A stretch of DNA of 64,000 nt from Niveispirillum lacus. GTDB taxonomy: Bacteria > Pseudomonadota > Alphaproteobacteria > Azospirillales > Azospirillaceae. The notes below the pieces were generated by a model. The model ran no database searches. It saw nothing but the letters and a program-made list of their open reading frames with translations, and was not told the DNA's origin. The stretch lies in assembly GCF_002251795.1 (NCBI RefSeq), contig NZ_NOXU01000011.1, positions 1 to 64,000 on the forward strand, in the 5' to 3' direction. Position numbers and translations under genes: made by a program. Below, piece by piece: positions 7,721 to 16,276 of this stretch (its first letter is position 1; every line of letters starts with the position of its first letter).

Positions 7721-9619
7721 ATGACCGGAGCCTATCAGCCTCTCTACGCCCGTTCCTTGTCCGATCCGACGGGTTTCTGGGCGGAAGCGGCAGCCGCCAT
7801 TGCCTGGGATGTCTTTCCCGGTACGATCCTGGATGACAGTGATATACCATTTTATCGCTGGTACCGTGGCGGGCGGTTGAATATCTGCCATAACGCGCTG
7901 GACCGGCATGTGGCCGAAGGGCGCGCGGATCAGGCGGCCCTGATTTATGACAGTCCTGTCACCGGTGTGAAGCAGACGCTGACCTATAAAGGGCTGTTGG
8001 ACAAGGTTGCCCGCTTCGCCGGGGTGCTGCGCGAGATTGGCGTCGAGAAAGGTGACCGGGTCATCATCTACATGCCGATGATCCCGGAAGCGGTGGTGGG
8101 CATGCTGGCCTGTGCGCGTATCGGCGCCGTTCATTCCGTGGTCTTTGGGGGTTTTGCCCCGCATGAACTGGCCACCCGCATCAACGATGCTACGCCCAAG
8201 GTGATCTTAACGGCCAGTTGCGGTGTGGAAGGCAGCAAGGTTCTGCCCTATAAGCCGATGCTGGACGCGGCCATTGATCAAGCCAGCCACAAACCCACCC
8301 ATTGTGTGATTTTCCAGCGCCCGCAGGTGACGGCGACGCTGATGCCCGACCGGGATATCGACTGGAGCGCCGCCGCCGATGCGGCGGAGCCGGCGGCCTG
8401 TGTACCGGTGGAGGCCACAGATCCGCTTTACATCCTGTACACGTCCGGTACGACGGGCCAACCCAAAGGCGTCGTCCGGGATACCGGCGGCTATGCGGTG
8501 GCGCTGAAATGGACCATGGAACATTTTTACGGGGTCAAACCGGGCGAGGTCTTCTGGGCGGCCAGTGATGTCGGTTGGGTGGTCGGCCATTCCTATATTG
8601 TCTATGGCCCGCTGCTGCAGGGTTGCACGACCCTGGTCTATGAGGGCAAACCCGTGGGTACGCCCGACGCGGGCGCCTTTTGGCGGGTCATCGCCGAACA
8701 TCAGGTCGCCGTGCAGTTCACCGCCCCCACAGCCTTTCGCGCCATCAAGCGGGAAAACCCAAATGGCGAATTGCTGGCGGGGTACGACCTGACCAGCCTG
8801 CGTGCCCTGTTCCTAGCTGGCGAACGGTCTGATCCGGATACGCTGAACTGGGCGGAGACCCATCTGAAGGTCCCAGTCATCGATCATTGGTGGCAGACAG
8901 AAACAGGATGGCCCGTGGCCGGTAATCCACTGGGTCTTGAACGGATGAAGGTCAAATATGGCAGTACCGCTGTCCCGCTGCCGGGGTGGGACATCCGTGT
9001 TCTGGCGCCCGATGGCAGTGAGGTCAAGCGGGGCGATATTGGCGCCATCGTCGCTAAACTGCCCCTACCGCCGGGAACGTTGCCCACGCTGTGGAATGCC
9101 CGTGATCGGTTCTTCAAAAGTTATCTGGCAGATTTTCCAGGCTATTATCAGACGTCTGACGCCGGCTTCATCGATGATGAGGGCTATATCTATGTGATGG
9201 CCCGCACCGATGACATTATCAATGTCGCTGGGCATCGCCTGTCCACGGGGGCCATGGAGGAGGTGTTATCCGGCCATCCGGATGTTGCCGAGTGTGCCGT
9301 GATCGGCGTTGCAGATGATCTGAAAGGCCAATTGCCGCTGGGTTTCATTGTCCTGAAACGGGGCGTCGATCGGCCTTATGCAGAAATCATCAAAGAAGTG
9401 GTGAAAAAAGTCCGCGACGAGATCGGCCCTGTTGCCGCCTTCAAACAGGCCCTGGTGGTGGACCGGCTGCCGAAGACAAGGTCCGGCAAAATCCTGCGCG
9501 GCACGATGCAGAAGATCGCCGACAATGAACCCTGGAATATGCCCGCCACCATCGACGATCCGGCCATCCTTGAAGAAATCGGTGATGCTTTGAAGGGCGC
9601 GGGCTATGCGAAAGGATAG
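7721..9619 (+). CDS. prpE: propionyl-CoA synthetase (acetyl-CoA synthetase family)
   Basis: A 632-residue acyl-CoA ligase of the ANL superfamily that activates propionate (with weaker action on acetate) to the acyl-CoA, using ATP and CoA in the cytoplasm. The P-loop-like A3 motif is YTSGTTGQPKG (about 241-251), followed by VVRDTGGY as in PrpE rather than Acs. The C-terminal catalytic lysine lies in KTRSGKILRG (about residue 590), the site normally acetylated in this family. The length suits PrpE. The start is ATG 7721 with GGGAGGAT upstream; 39 more codons are open before it but have no signal. No methylcitrate-cycle genes (prpBCD) are nearby. A strong hairpin at 9782 follows. Confidence 0.88.
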   Translation: MTGAYQPLYARSLSDPTGFWAEAAAAIAWDVFPGTILDDSDIPFYRWYRGGRLNICHNALDRHVAEGRADQAALIYDSPVTGVKQTLTYKGLLDKVARFAGVLREIGVEKGDRVIIYMPMIPEAVVGMLACARIGAVHSVVFGGFAPHELATRINDATPKVILTASCGVEGSKVLPYKPMLDAAIDQASHKPTHCVIFQRPQVTATLMPDRDIDWSAAADAAEPAACVPVEATDPLYILYTSGTTGQPKGVVRDTGGYAVALKWTMEHFYGVKPGEVFWAASDVGWVVGHSYIVYGPLLQGCTTLVYEGKPVGTPDAGAFWRVIAEHQVAVQFTAPTAFRAIKRENPNGELLAGYDLTSLRALFLAGERSDPDTLNWAETHLKVPVIDHWWQTETGWPVAGNPLGLERMKVKYGSTAVPLPGWDIRVLAPDGSEVKRGDIGAIVAKLPLPPGTLPTLWNARDRFFKSYLADFPGYYQTSDAGFIDDEGYIYVMARTDDIINVAGHRLSTGAMEEVLSGHPDVAECAVIGVADDLKGQLPLGFIVLKRGVDRPYAEIIKEVVKKVRDEIGPVAAFKQALVVDRLPKTRSGKILRGTMQKIADNEPWNMPATIDDPAILEEIGDALKGAGYAKG

Positions 9620-9781
9620 GGTGAGGGGTGCGCTAATTCGGCAACAATGATTACCATTTCTTTACAGTCATCGTTGTCAGCCATCCAAGGCCGGTTGACC
9701 CGGCGTCGTCGCACACATAGGGTCCATGGGCTCGTTCGGCAGCGTTGAACGGGTGGGGCTTCAGGGAAACGGGTAAAAATA

Positions 9782-9813
9782 GAGGGCCGCCAACGTAGCG
9801 GCCCTCATTTTTT
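9782..9813. terminator. bidirectional rho-independent terminator
   Basis: Perfect 9-base-pair stem: GAGGGCCGC at 9782-9790 and GCGGCCCTC at 9798-9806, with a 7-base loop. On the plus strand it is followed by A and seven T; on the minus strand the other side reads TATTTTTA. It lies between the converging prpE and hsp20 genes and should end transcription from both. Confidence 0.85.
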
Positions 9814-9900
9814 TGCCCATCATTGCCGGCAGTCAGCCACCGGTGGGACATAAGCCAACAGCCGTGACCCCGGTGCCGGCCGCGCCGTATCACCGCCACA

Positions 9901-10365
9901 TCAAGCGGCGGCCTGTGACACGCCTGGCAGGGCAGGTGGCGTTGCAGTATTGATCTGAATGGTACGGGGCTTCATGGCTTCGGGCACCTCACGCACCAGT
10001 TCGACATGCAACAGGCCATTTTCCAGGGCCGCATTGTTGACACGGATGTGGTCGGCAAGCTGGAACCGACGCTCAAAGGCGCGACCAGCAATTCCACGGT
10101 GCAGGAATGTGCCCCCCTGAGGTTCCTTGGCTTTACCCTGCACAATCAGCAGGTTGGGGTGCGCGGTGATTTCCAGATCCCCCAGGCCGAAACCCGCCAC
10201 CGCCATCGTGATGCGGTACTGGTCGTCGCCCAGCTTTTCAATATTGTAGGGGGGATAGGCGTTCTGGCTGTTATCCTCGCCACTCAGCGCGCTTTCCAGC
10301 AGGCGTGTCATACGGTCGAAACCGACGGTGGACCGGAACAGCGGCGAGAGATCATAGCTGCGCAT
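9901..10365 (-). CDS. Hsp20 small heat-shock protein (IbpA family)
   Basis: A 154-residue alpha-crystallin chaperone that holds unfolding proteins in the cytoplasm. The N-terminus MRSYDLSPLFRSTVGFDR is the class A IbpA/HspA type. The alpha-crystallin domain runs from about 36 to 125, with YRITMAVAGFGLGDLEI, the repeated Q-G-K-A-K strand and the end motif AFERRFQLADHI. The C-terminal tail has PRTIQIN, an I-x-I-type oligomerisation motif. The start ATG has the strong site TTGGAGGA, which is folded into a hairpin. A heat-shock promoter and thermometer lie upstream, so control is probably at both transcription and translation. Confidence 0.95.
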   Translation of the reverse strand: MRSYDLSPLFRSTVGFDRMTRLLESALSGEDNSQNAYPPYNIEKLGDDQYRITMAVAGFGLGDLEITAHPNLLIVQGKAKEPQGGTFLHRGIAGRAFERRFQLADHIRVNNAALENGLLHVELVREVPEAMKPRTIQINTATPPALPGVSQAAA

Positions 10366-10470
10366 AGGTATCCTCCAAGAGCGATACGTTGATGGTCAGG
10401 GCTGCCGTCATCGGCCAGCCCCTTGGTGCTGTGGTGTTTTTCGACCCCGACACCGGGCGTCGCCTCCACA
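10366..10470 (-). promoter_or_regulatory. ROSE-like RNA thermometer in hsp20 leader
   Basis: On the minus strand the leader ends in the hairpin GUAUC-GCU...GAG-GAUAC (10387-10368). This buries the ribosome binding site GGAGGA and leaves an unpaired G opposite it. The bases UCGCU match the ROSE consensus UYGCU that faces the Shine-Dalgarno sequence. Another stable hairpin, GGCUgGCCG-AUGA-CGGCAGCC (10420-10400), stands just upstream. ROSE elements are known before small heat-shock genes of alphaproteobacteria: heat melts the weak last hairpin and frees the start. The pairing is seen directly. The upstream limit is set from the predicted transcription start and is approximate. Confidence 0.75.
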
Positions 10471-10477
10471 TGATTTC

Positions 10478-10506
10478 AGGTAAGCAGCGCCATTTCCCCC
10501 TTCAAG
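10478..10506 (-). promoter_or_regulatory. RpoH-type heat-shock promoter of hsp20
   Basis: Read on the minus strand, a -35 box CTTGAA (10506-10501) is followed after 16 bases by CTTACCT (10484-10478) as a -10 candidate. CTTGAA is the alphaproteobacterial RpoH -35 core; the -10 match is only moderate. Transcription would start near 10470, giving a leader of about 105 bases, a normal size for a ROSE thermometer. Confidence 0.55.
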
Positions 10507-10669
10507 AGGGTTGGTTTGAAATTGTCACATGCCGGATCATACGATACCGGGGCCAACCACCACCTTTTGCCGCAATTGTCAGTCGGGATTGAAGGGACCA
10601 CACTGATATCCGGTGTGGTGGGCAACCAATGTCGGTTGCTTTGGTCCGGATTGAAGCAGGGAGAAACGG

Positions 10670-11071
10670 GTGAACCGACCGACGGCCTTCTTCAATCGGG
10701 CCTATGATGAGACCATGTCGCTTCTGGTCGAGGCCCGCAACTACGTCGCCTATCAGGAGGCAGCGGACCAGCGTGGCTTGCCCCCGACTGTGCGTCTTCA
10801 GGTTTCGTATGAAAGTATGCGGGTCACCAGCCGTCTTACCCAGGTCATGGCCTGGATGCTGGCCCAAAAGGCGGTGCATGCCGGTGAGTTAACCCAGGCG
10901 CAGGCTGTGGGAGATGAGTACGCCCTGTCCGGTGGCGCCATCTGTGCCGATCCATCCGGCAGTGACAATCAACATCTCCCGATCGCCCTGCGTTCCCTTC
11001 TGGACCGCAGTCACAGCCTTTACATGCGGACAAGCCGGCTGGAGGAAATGGTACGACGGAACGTGGCGTGA
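10670..11071 (+). CDS. rcdA: DUF1465 family protein, RcdA-like proteolysis adaptor
   Basis: A 133-residue all-helical cytoplasmic protein of the DUF1465 family. In Caulobacter the family member RcdA is an adaptor that helps ClpXP degrade CtrA and other cell-cycle regulators. The features seen are the N-terminal helix ending EARNYVAYQE, the conserved-looking core SYESMRVTSRLTQVMAWML and the C-terminal SLYMRTSRLEEMV. The start is GTG 10670 with GGGAGA eight bases before it. It is divergent from hsp20 and convergent with cheZ. The family is fairly sure; the cell-cycle role is carried over from Caulobacter. Confidence 0.75.
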   Translation: MNRPTAFFNRAYDETMSLLVEARNYVAYQEAADQRGLPPTVRLQVSYESMRVTSRLTQVMAWMLAQKAVHAGELTQAQAVGDEYALSGGAICADPSGSDNQHLPIALRSLLDRSHSLYMRTSRLEEMVRRNVA

Positions 11072-11105
11072 CGTTCCGTCGGTCTGTGGTCTGGTCCGAG
11101 CGTGG

Positions 11106-11849
11106 TTAATCGAACAGTGCGTCGATATCAGCCTGGGAGATGCTGCTGGGCTTGCCTTCCTGCGGGCCGTGCAGAGCCAACCCTTCATCATGTTTGGAGA
11201 TATCGGGCGGCAAGGGCATCGCCTCGAACTCCTTGGTGTTCCACACGGACATCATGCCGTCGATACGTTCTTCGATAAAGGCCAGCGCCTGTACCACTTT
11301 GGTGATGCGCTGCCCCGTCAGATCCTGGAAGTTACAGGCCTCAAAGATCCGCAGGGTAATGTCGTTGAGATCCTTCAGACGGCTGTTCTGATAACCTTCG
11401 GGCAACTGTGACCGCACCTCGCTGACAATATCCTCAATCTCTTCGGCGGCGGTGATAATGGTGTTGGTTGCAGTTTCCGTGGCCCGGACCACGGCGGACA
11501 GCTGTTCGCTGGCCTCCATGAACGTGTCCTGATTCGACAAGGGATGGCGCAAGGCCGCCATCTCTACCTTTGTCGCCTTGATCCGTCCGGCAATGTCAGA
11601 GATTTCGATCTGGATTTTCTCAATCTGGGTATGATCGACGGTCAGGAAACGGTCCAGTTTGGCGCCAAGGGCACCAATCGCCGCCATGACCTCCTTATTG
11701 TCCATTTCGATATGCACAGGAGCGGGCGGCAGGGGCGCGGGCAGGGCCGCACCCGACGAACCGCCTGTTGTGTCCCCGCCACGGGGTCCCGGCGACTTTT
11801 TGGCCATCTGGATTTCCGCCATAAAGGGCCGCCGCGGCGTATGCACCAT
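11106..11849 (-). CDS. cheZ: CheZ-family protein phosphatase
   Basis: A 247-residue chemotaxis phosphatase that should remove phosphate from CheY-P. The N-terminal 50 residues are Pro/Gly-rich and likely disordered. A long helical hairpin follows (about 55-210). The catalytic pair is in CNFQDLTGQRI, with Asp176 and Gln180 matching Asp143 and Gln147 of E. coli CheZ. The C-terminal SSISQADIDALFD is the short amphipathic CheY-binding tail typical of CheZ. The start is ATG 11849 with GGGGAGAG upstream; a longer open frame to 12047 has no signal and overlaps rlmJ. No other che gene lies in the window. Confidence 0.9.
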   Translation of the reverse strand: MVHTPRRPFMAEIQMAKKSPGPRGGDTTGGSSGAALPAPLPPAPVHIEMDNKEVMAAIGALGAKLDRFLTVDHTQIEKIQIEISDIAGRIKATKVEMAALRHPLSNQDTFMEASEQLSAVVRATETATNTIITAAEEIEDIVSEVRSQLPEGYQNSRLKDLNDITLRIFEACNFQDLTGQRITKVVQALAFIEERIDGMMSVWNTKEFEAMPLPPDISKHDEGLALHGPQEGKPSSISQADIDALFD

Positions 11850-12003
11850 TCCAATCTCTCCCCAATTCCCCGATTGCTGAGCGCGACCTATCCGAAAGGT
11901 GTCATACCATGGGGTGCAACACAGCCGGGTGCAGTCTGACCGATGGTGAAGGCCGCTGCAAGACGCGAACCATGACCAAAAGATGAAGGAGGCAAACCAG
12001 CAA

Positions 12004-12861
12004 TTATGCCGGTTTTCCTGTCTCGTCGCGCAACCAGCGGCAGCCAACAGGCCCGGTCCCGGCGGCTAAAGCGGTCTGCAAAGCCGGCAACAGGTCCGAA
12101 AGGGTTTCCTCTGTCTTCCAGGGCGGATTGACCAGAATCAGGCCGGAACCGTTCAGCCGGTCGGAGCGATCATCGTCTGACCAGCACAGTTCAGCAGAGA
12201 GCATCTTGGGGATACCCGTATCCTCCAGCATCTGATGGAAGCGCCAGACCGCCGCCCGGTCCTTTACCGGGTACCAGAGCAGATACTGACCTGTTGCCCA
12301 ACGGCGATAGGCCAAGACAAGCGCGGCGACCATCCGCTCATACTCATCCGGTGCTTCAAAGGGCGGATCAATCACCACCAAACCCCGGCGTTCCTTGGGT
12401 GGCAGGTGGGCCTTCAGCGATAGCCACCCATCCATATGGTGAACCGAGACCTGCGCATCTGTCCGGAACAGGTTGCGTAATGTCTGGACATCCTCGGCGT
12501 GCAGTTCCGCCAGGAGCAACCGATCCTGGCCGCGCATCATCATACGGGTGATCAGCGGAGAGCCGGGATAGTGTCGTACCGTCGTGGCCCCTTCATTCAA
12601 CCGGGCCAGCAGGTCCAGGTAGGGTCTTGCCGCGTCGGGCAACGCAGAGGCGCCGGCAATGACACGCCTTACTCCGCGCAACGCTTCACCCGTGCGGCTG
12701 GCAGCCTGATCATCCAGATCATAGCGACCGATTCCGGCATGAGTATCCAAGACAAAGAATGGCGCCTCCTTGCCCCGCAACCGCTCCAATACCCATGCCA
12801 GGACAGCATGTTTCATGACATCAGCAGCATTGCCGGCATGGAAGGCGTGGCGGTAATTCAT
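12004..12861 (-). CDS. rlmJ: 23S rRNA (adenine-2030-N6)-methyltransferase
   Basis: A 285-residue methyltransferase of the RlmJ (YhiR) family, which puts a methyl group on A2030 of 23S rRNA using SAM. The start MNYRHAFHAGNAADVMKH matches the signature N-terminus of the family. VVIDPPFE (about 163-170) is the DPPF catalytic motif, and FVLDTHAGIGRYDL (about 37-50) is the SAM-binding turn. ATG 12861 is chosen because it reproduces the family N-terminus. It begins one base after the stop of the EamA gene, which suggests coupled translation. Confidence 0.93.
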   Translation of the reverse strand: MNYRHAFHAGNAADVMKHAVLAWVLERLRGKEAPFFVLDTHAGIGRYDLDDQAASRTGEALRGVRRVIAGASALPDAARPYLDLLARLNEGATTVRHYPGSPLITRMMMRGQDRLLLAELHAEDVQTLRNLFRTDAQVSVHHMDGWLSLKAHLPPKERRGLVVIDPPFEAPDEYERMVAALVLAYRRWATGQYLLWYPVKDRAAVWRFHQMLEDTGIPKMLSAELCWSDDDRSDRLNGSGLILVNPPWKTEETLSDLLPALQTALAAGTGPVGCRWLRDETGKPA

Positions 12862-12862
12862 T

Positions 12863-13840
12863 TCACACATTCTTTGTAATGGTCTGGGCCTTGACAGGAT
12901 TGGTCACGCCCAGCCGGGTTTCGCGCACCGTGATGTAGACGCCGCTGGCGATGACGATCAAGGCCCCTAGCGCCACCGCCGGATGCGGAACTTCGCCCCA
13001 GATCAGGAACCCATAGCCTGTTGCCCAGAGCATGGCAGTGTAGTCAAAGGGCGCGATCACGGCCACCGGGGCGTTACGATAGGCCGTTGTCAGGAGCACC
13101 TGCGCCAAGCCGCCGACCGTGCCCAGCAGAACCAGAAGGGCTGCATCCTGCGCTGTCGGCATGACAAATTCCCGCGACATGGCAATGCCGGCGACAATGA
13201 TGCCGGTGAGCATAAAATAGAACACGATGGTGGTGCTGGGTTCTGTGGAAGACAGGCGGCGCACTGAGATCATGGCACACGCCGCCAGAAACGACGAGGC
13301 GAGACCGAACAGACTGCCAATGGCCTGCGTTCCCCCCGTCATAATGCCGTGCAAAAGCGCAGCGTCAGGCCGCACCATAATCAGCACACCACTGAAACCC
13401 ACCACCAAGGCCACGGTTCGTCGCCAGCGAACCTTTTCCCCCAGCACCAGCACACCCAGCAATGTGGTCCATAATGGTGCCGTAAAGGCCAGCGCCGAAG
13501 CATTGGCCAGAGGCAGATAGGTGATGGCGGTAAAGCCGCAGGTCATGGACACAACGCCGATAACGCTGCGACCCAGATGGCCCCAGGGGCGCTGTGTCCG
13601 TAACGACAGGAGCCCGCCCGCCCGCCAGATCAGCGGCAGCAGGATCACCATGGCAAACAGGGCGCGAAAGAAAATGATCTGGCTGACCGGATAGCGCCCG
13701 CCCAGCCATTTGATGCTGGCATTCATGGCACTGAACAGCGTGACGGCCGCAATCATCGCCAGAATGGCGCGGGCGACAGGCGGCAATGTGGCAAGGCGCA
13801 GCATGAAGAAAAGGTTCGGCGTGCGTGGCAGACAGTTCAT
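12863..13840 (-). CDS. EamA/DMT-family transporter
   Basis: An inner-membrane protein of 325 residues with about ten hydrophobic segments in two EamA repeats (roughly residues 20-145 and 165-295). Typical landmarks are FSAMNASIKWLGG in the first helix region, FGLASSFLAACAMISVR and IWGEVPHPAVALGALIVIASG. DMT exporters of this type move small metabolites or drugs; the substrate cannot be told from sequence. The start at ATG 13840 has GAAGG seven bases upstream. It is co-directional with and coupled to rlmJ. Confidence 0.88.
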   Translation of the reverse strand: MNCLPRTPNLFFMLRLATLPPVARAILAMIAAVTLFSAMNASIKWLGGRYPVSQIIFFRALFAMVILLPLIWRAGGLLSLRTQRPWGHLGRSVIGVVSMTCGFTAITYLPLANASALAFTAPLWTTLLGVLVLGEKVRWRRTVALVVGFSGVLIMVRPDAALLHGIMTGGTQAIGSLFGLASSFLAACAMISVRRLSSTEPSTTIVFYFMLTGIIVAGIAMSREFVMPTAQDAALLVLLGTVGGLAQVLLTTAYRNAPVAVIAPFDYTAMLWATGYGFLIWGEVPHPAVALGALIVIASGVYITVRETRLGVTNPVKAQTITKNV

Positions 13841-13955
13841 GCCTGCGCCTTCACGCAGGCACATACCAGCCCAACCTTCACATGGCTGACATCGGTTGGT
13901 GTGTTGATTCTGTTTGGGAGATTAGCTCTGCCCGGAATGGTCGGGCACAGGCGCG

Positions 13956-14624
13956 TCAGCCAATGGGCGTGTTCACATCATGCTTTTCAAAAGCCCGGCG
14001 TGTGCGCGGGGCAACCGATGGCGGATTGCTGACATCGCACTTACCGGCAGTGCTGATCAGATCGGCGCTGGTATCAGCCCCGAGGCTGACCAATTGATTC
14101 TTGATCTTGCACTGATAAGACGCCGCCTTTACGCCCGAGGACCCATTGTAGCGGGTGACGGCAGCGGCCCAGCTCCCCGTTTCACGACGCAATGAGACCA
14201 GATATTTGGCCGCATAACGCACGTTGGCTTCCGGATTGACGATCCTTTCAACCGGACGGAAAGCCTGCTTGTGATGAGCCAGGGATAATTGCATGCAGCC
14301 GGCAAAGACATTGCCACGCAGGTTGCCCTGGTTGTCACGCAGGTAGGTTGCGGCCTCAGCCTCCGACCGCGGGAACAGCACACGACCACGAACGTTCATA
14401 ATGAACGGGTTGGGCGTGCCGCCCCCGCCGCTTTCAACCAGCGAAACCGCGAGCAGAATGCCCTTGGGGATATTCATTTCCTTCTCGGCCTCGACAATAT
14501 GATCCAGGCAACCGGCACGGGCCGGGATCGCCAGAAACATGAGACCGATCAGAAAGATGAAGGCGATGAGCAGGCCGGATTCCTGGCGGGGGCGGGTGGC
14601 AACGCGGGATTGGCGCATCGTCAT
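13956..14624 (-). CDS. secreted lytic transglycosylase-like protein (SLT domain)
   Basis: A 222-residue exported protein. A signal peptide (hydrophobic LLIAFIFLIGLMFLAIP) ends at ARA-G near residue 41. An SLT/GH23 lysozyme-like domain of about 130 residues follows, with the catalytic glutamate in AVSLVESGG, the motif GCMQLSLAHH in place of GLMQI, and AAAVTRYNGSSG as the terminal YN motif. It should cleave peptidoglycan to 1,6-anhydromuramyl products in the periplasm. The C-terminal 40 residues contain two Cys and may form a disulphide. The start at ATG 14624 has GGAAGGGA upstream. Single-gene unit; a role in building envelope machines is possible but not shown. Confidence 0.85.
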   Translation of the reverse strand: MTMRQSRVATRPRQESGLLIAFIFLIGLMFLAIPARAGCLDHIVEAEKEMNIPKGILLAVSLVESGGGGTPNPFIMNVRGRVLFPRSEAEAATYLRDNQGNLRGNVFAGCMQLSLAHHKQAFRPVERIVNPEANVRYAAKYLVSLRRETGSWAAAVTRYNGSSGVKAASYQCKIKNQLVSLGADTSADLISTAGKCDVSNPPSVAPRTRRAFEKHDVNTPIG

Positions 14625-14941
14625 CTCAATCGTCCCTTCCGGTTCCGGTTGTCCGTAGCGGGTCACCCCGCCGGTTCCTCCCGCTTGCCCTGCGGGTCCT
14701 GCAATCAGGCCACCGTTACGAAAATGCGGTGGCCGCTCCCTCTAAGTCACCGGCATCATGCGCCGGCCGCATACCAATCCCAGAATTGACGCATTGGGTC
14801 AACCAAGAATCGCCCTGGTTGATGCGACTTTGTCACATATCGGTGATTTAAGGGTGTTTGTAGCCCCTGCCAGCGGTGCCGGAACATGCTATAGCGCGGT
14901 TTCGACCCTTCAAAAGCCCCAGCCAGATACCGGAATTCGCC

Positions 14942-16222
14942 ATGTCCGATGCCCTTGCCCGCGCCTATGACCTGCTGGATGCCCAGGACCGGTTGGGTGC
15001 CATGAGCTGTTTGCGCGAGGCCCACGGGGCAGAGGCGGCCGGGTTACTGGGCGAACTGCTGCTGGAGGATGGCCACGCAGCGGAGGCCGCAGAAGCCCTG
15101 TCGCGGGCCCTGGCGGTGGACCCGGCCCATACTCCCTGGCAGCGGGCGCTGGTTACCGCGCTGATCATGGCGGGCCGCCGGGCGGATGCGCTGGAGGCTT
15201 GTCGTAGCTTGCTGGCCAGACGGCCTGACGACGCAGCAGGCCATTCCAGCATGGCCCGCCTGACACTGGATTTGGGGGACCGGGAGGCAGCGCTGGCCCA
15301 TGCGCGTGAAGCGCGGTTCCTGGCACCTGCCGATCTGACGATCCTGGCGGCGACAGGTCATGTGCTGATTGATGCCGATGAGGCGTTGATGGCTGTGGAG
15401 ATGTTGGACGCCGCCCTGCGGCAGGCACATCCGGCCGATCCGGCGCAGCCAGCGGCCTGGGTTGTTTTGGGCAAAAGTTGGCAGCATCTGGGCGAACCGG
15501 ATAAGGCGGAAAAAGCGTGGCAATCCGCCCTATCCCTGGATGATGCTGATCCGGCGGGCGCCGCCTCGCTGCTGGCCGGATTGGCCGAAAGGGGAAACCA
15601 GACCAGCCTGCCCACAGCCTTTGTCCGCGCCCTGTTCGATACCTATGCCGACCGGTTCGACCGCGAACTGGTGGGAAAATTGCACTATGACGCGCCGCAG
15701 GCGCTGCGGCAGCTTCTAACAGATCAAGCAGTGCCGACAGGCGGCCGGGTGCTGGATGCAGGATGCGGGACAGGTCTGGCCGGTCTGGCTGTGCGTGACC
15801 GGGCGGATTATCTGGCGGGTTTTGATCTGTCACCCCGCATGGTGGAAAAAGCGCAGGCCCGCGCCGTCTATGATGTGCTCTGGGTTGGCGATCTGGTGGA
15901 GAGCATGCAGTCGCGGCCCGCAGCCTTTGATCTGGTGCTGGCAGCGGATGTTCTGGTCTATGTCGGTGACCTGACACCGGTGATGTCGGCAGCAGCCCAA
16001 ACCCTGACCCCAGCGGGGTATTTTGCCTTTACCTGCGAGCGGTCTGAGGGCGACGGTTTCTGTCTGCATGAGGGCCGGCGCTTCGCCCATGGCGAGCGGC
16101 ATATAAGAGCGGCTGTAGAGGCTTCGGGACTGCGGCTGGCCCATCTGGCGCCGCACAGTACACGCATCGACCGCGGCGCCCCTGTGCCAGGCTGGATCGC
16201 CCTGGCCATAAAGCCGTCATGA
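14942..16222 (+). CDS. TPR-fused class I SAM methyltransferase
   Basis: A 426-residue cytoplasmic protein. The first 215 residues form about five TPR-like helical pairs, with repeats such as LSRALAVDPAHTPW, AWVVLGKSWQHLGEPDKAEKAW and LSLDDADPAGAASLL. The C-terminal methyltransferase domain starts near 260 and has motif I VLDAGCGTGLAGLAV, then LAGFDLSPRMVEKAQ and LVLAADVLVYVGDL. The linker TAFVRALFDTYADRFDRELV is typical of a proteobacterial TPR-methyltransferase family of unknown substrate. The start ATG 14942 fits the coding signal best; 22 more codons lie open upstream. It converges on accC, with a terminator between. Confidence 0.85.
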   Translation: MSDALARAYDLLDAQDRLGAMSCLREAHGAEAAGLLGELLLEDGHAAEAAEALSRALAVDPAHTPWQRALVTALIMAGRRADALEACRSLLARRPDDAAGHSSMARLTLDLGDREAALAHAREARFLAPADLTILAATGHVLIDADEALMAVEMLDAALRQAHPADPAQPAAWVVLGKSWQHLGEPDKAEKAWQSALSLDDADPAGAASLLAGLAERGNQTSLPTAFVRALFDTYADRFDRELVGKLHYDAPQALRQLLTDQAVPTGGRVLDAGCGTGLAGLAVRDRADYLAGFDLSPRMVEKAQARAVYDVLWVGDLVESMQSRPAAFDLVLAADVLVYVGDLTPVMSAAAQTLTPAGYFAFTCERSEGDGFCLHEGRRFAHGERHIRAAVEASGLRLAHLAPHSTRIDRGAPVPGWIALAIKPS

Positions 16223-16253
16223 AAAACCCCCGATGGCCGAGCCACCGGGGGGC
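16221..16253 (-). terminator. rho-independent terminator of the acc operon
   Basis: Minus-strand hairpin CCCCCGGTGG / CCATCGGGGG (16251-16227) with a 5-base loop and one G-U pair, followed by five T. It lies 24 bases after the accC stop and just after the stop of the converging methyltransferase gene. Confidence 0.85.
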
Positions 16254-16276
16254 ATGAGCGGGGCGGAACCCTCAGA

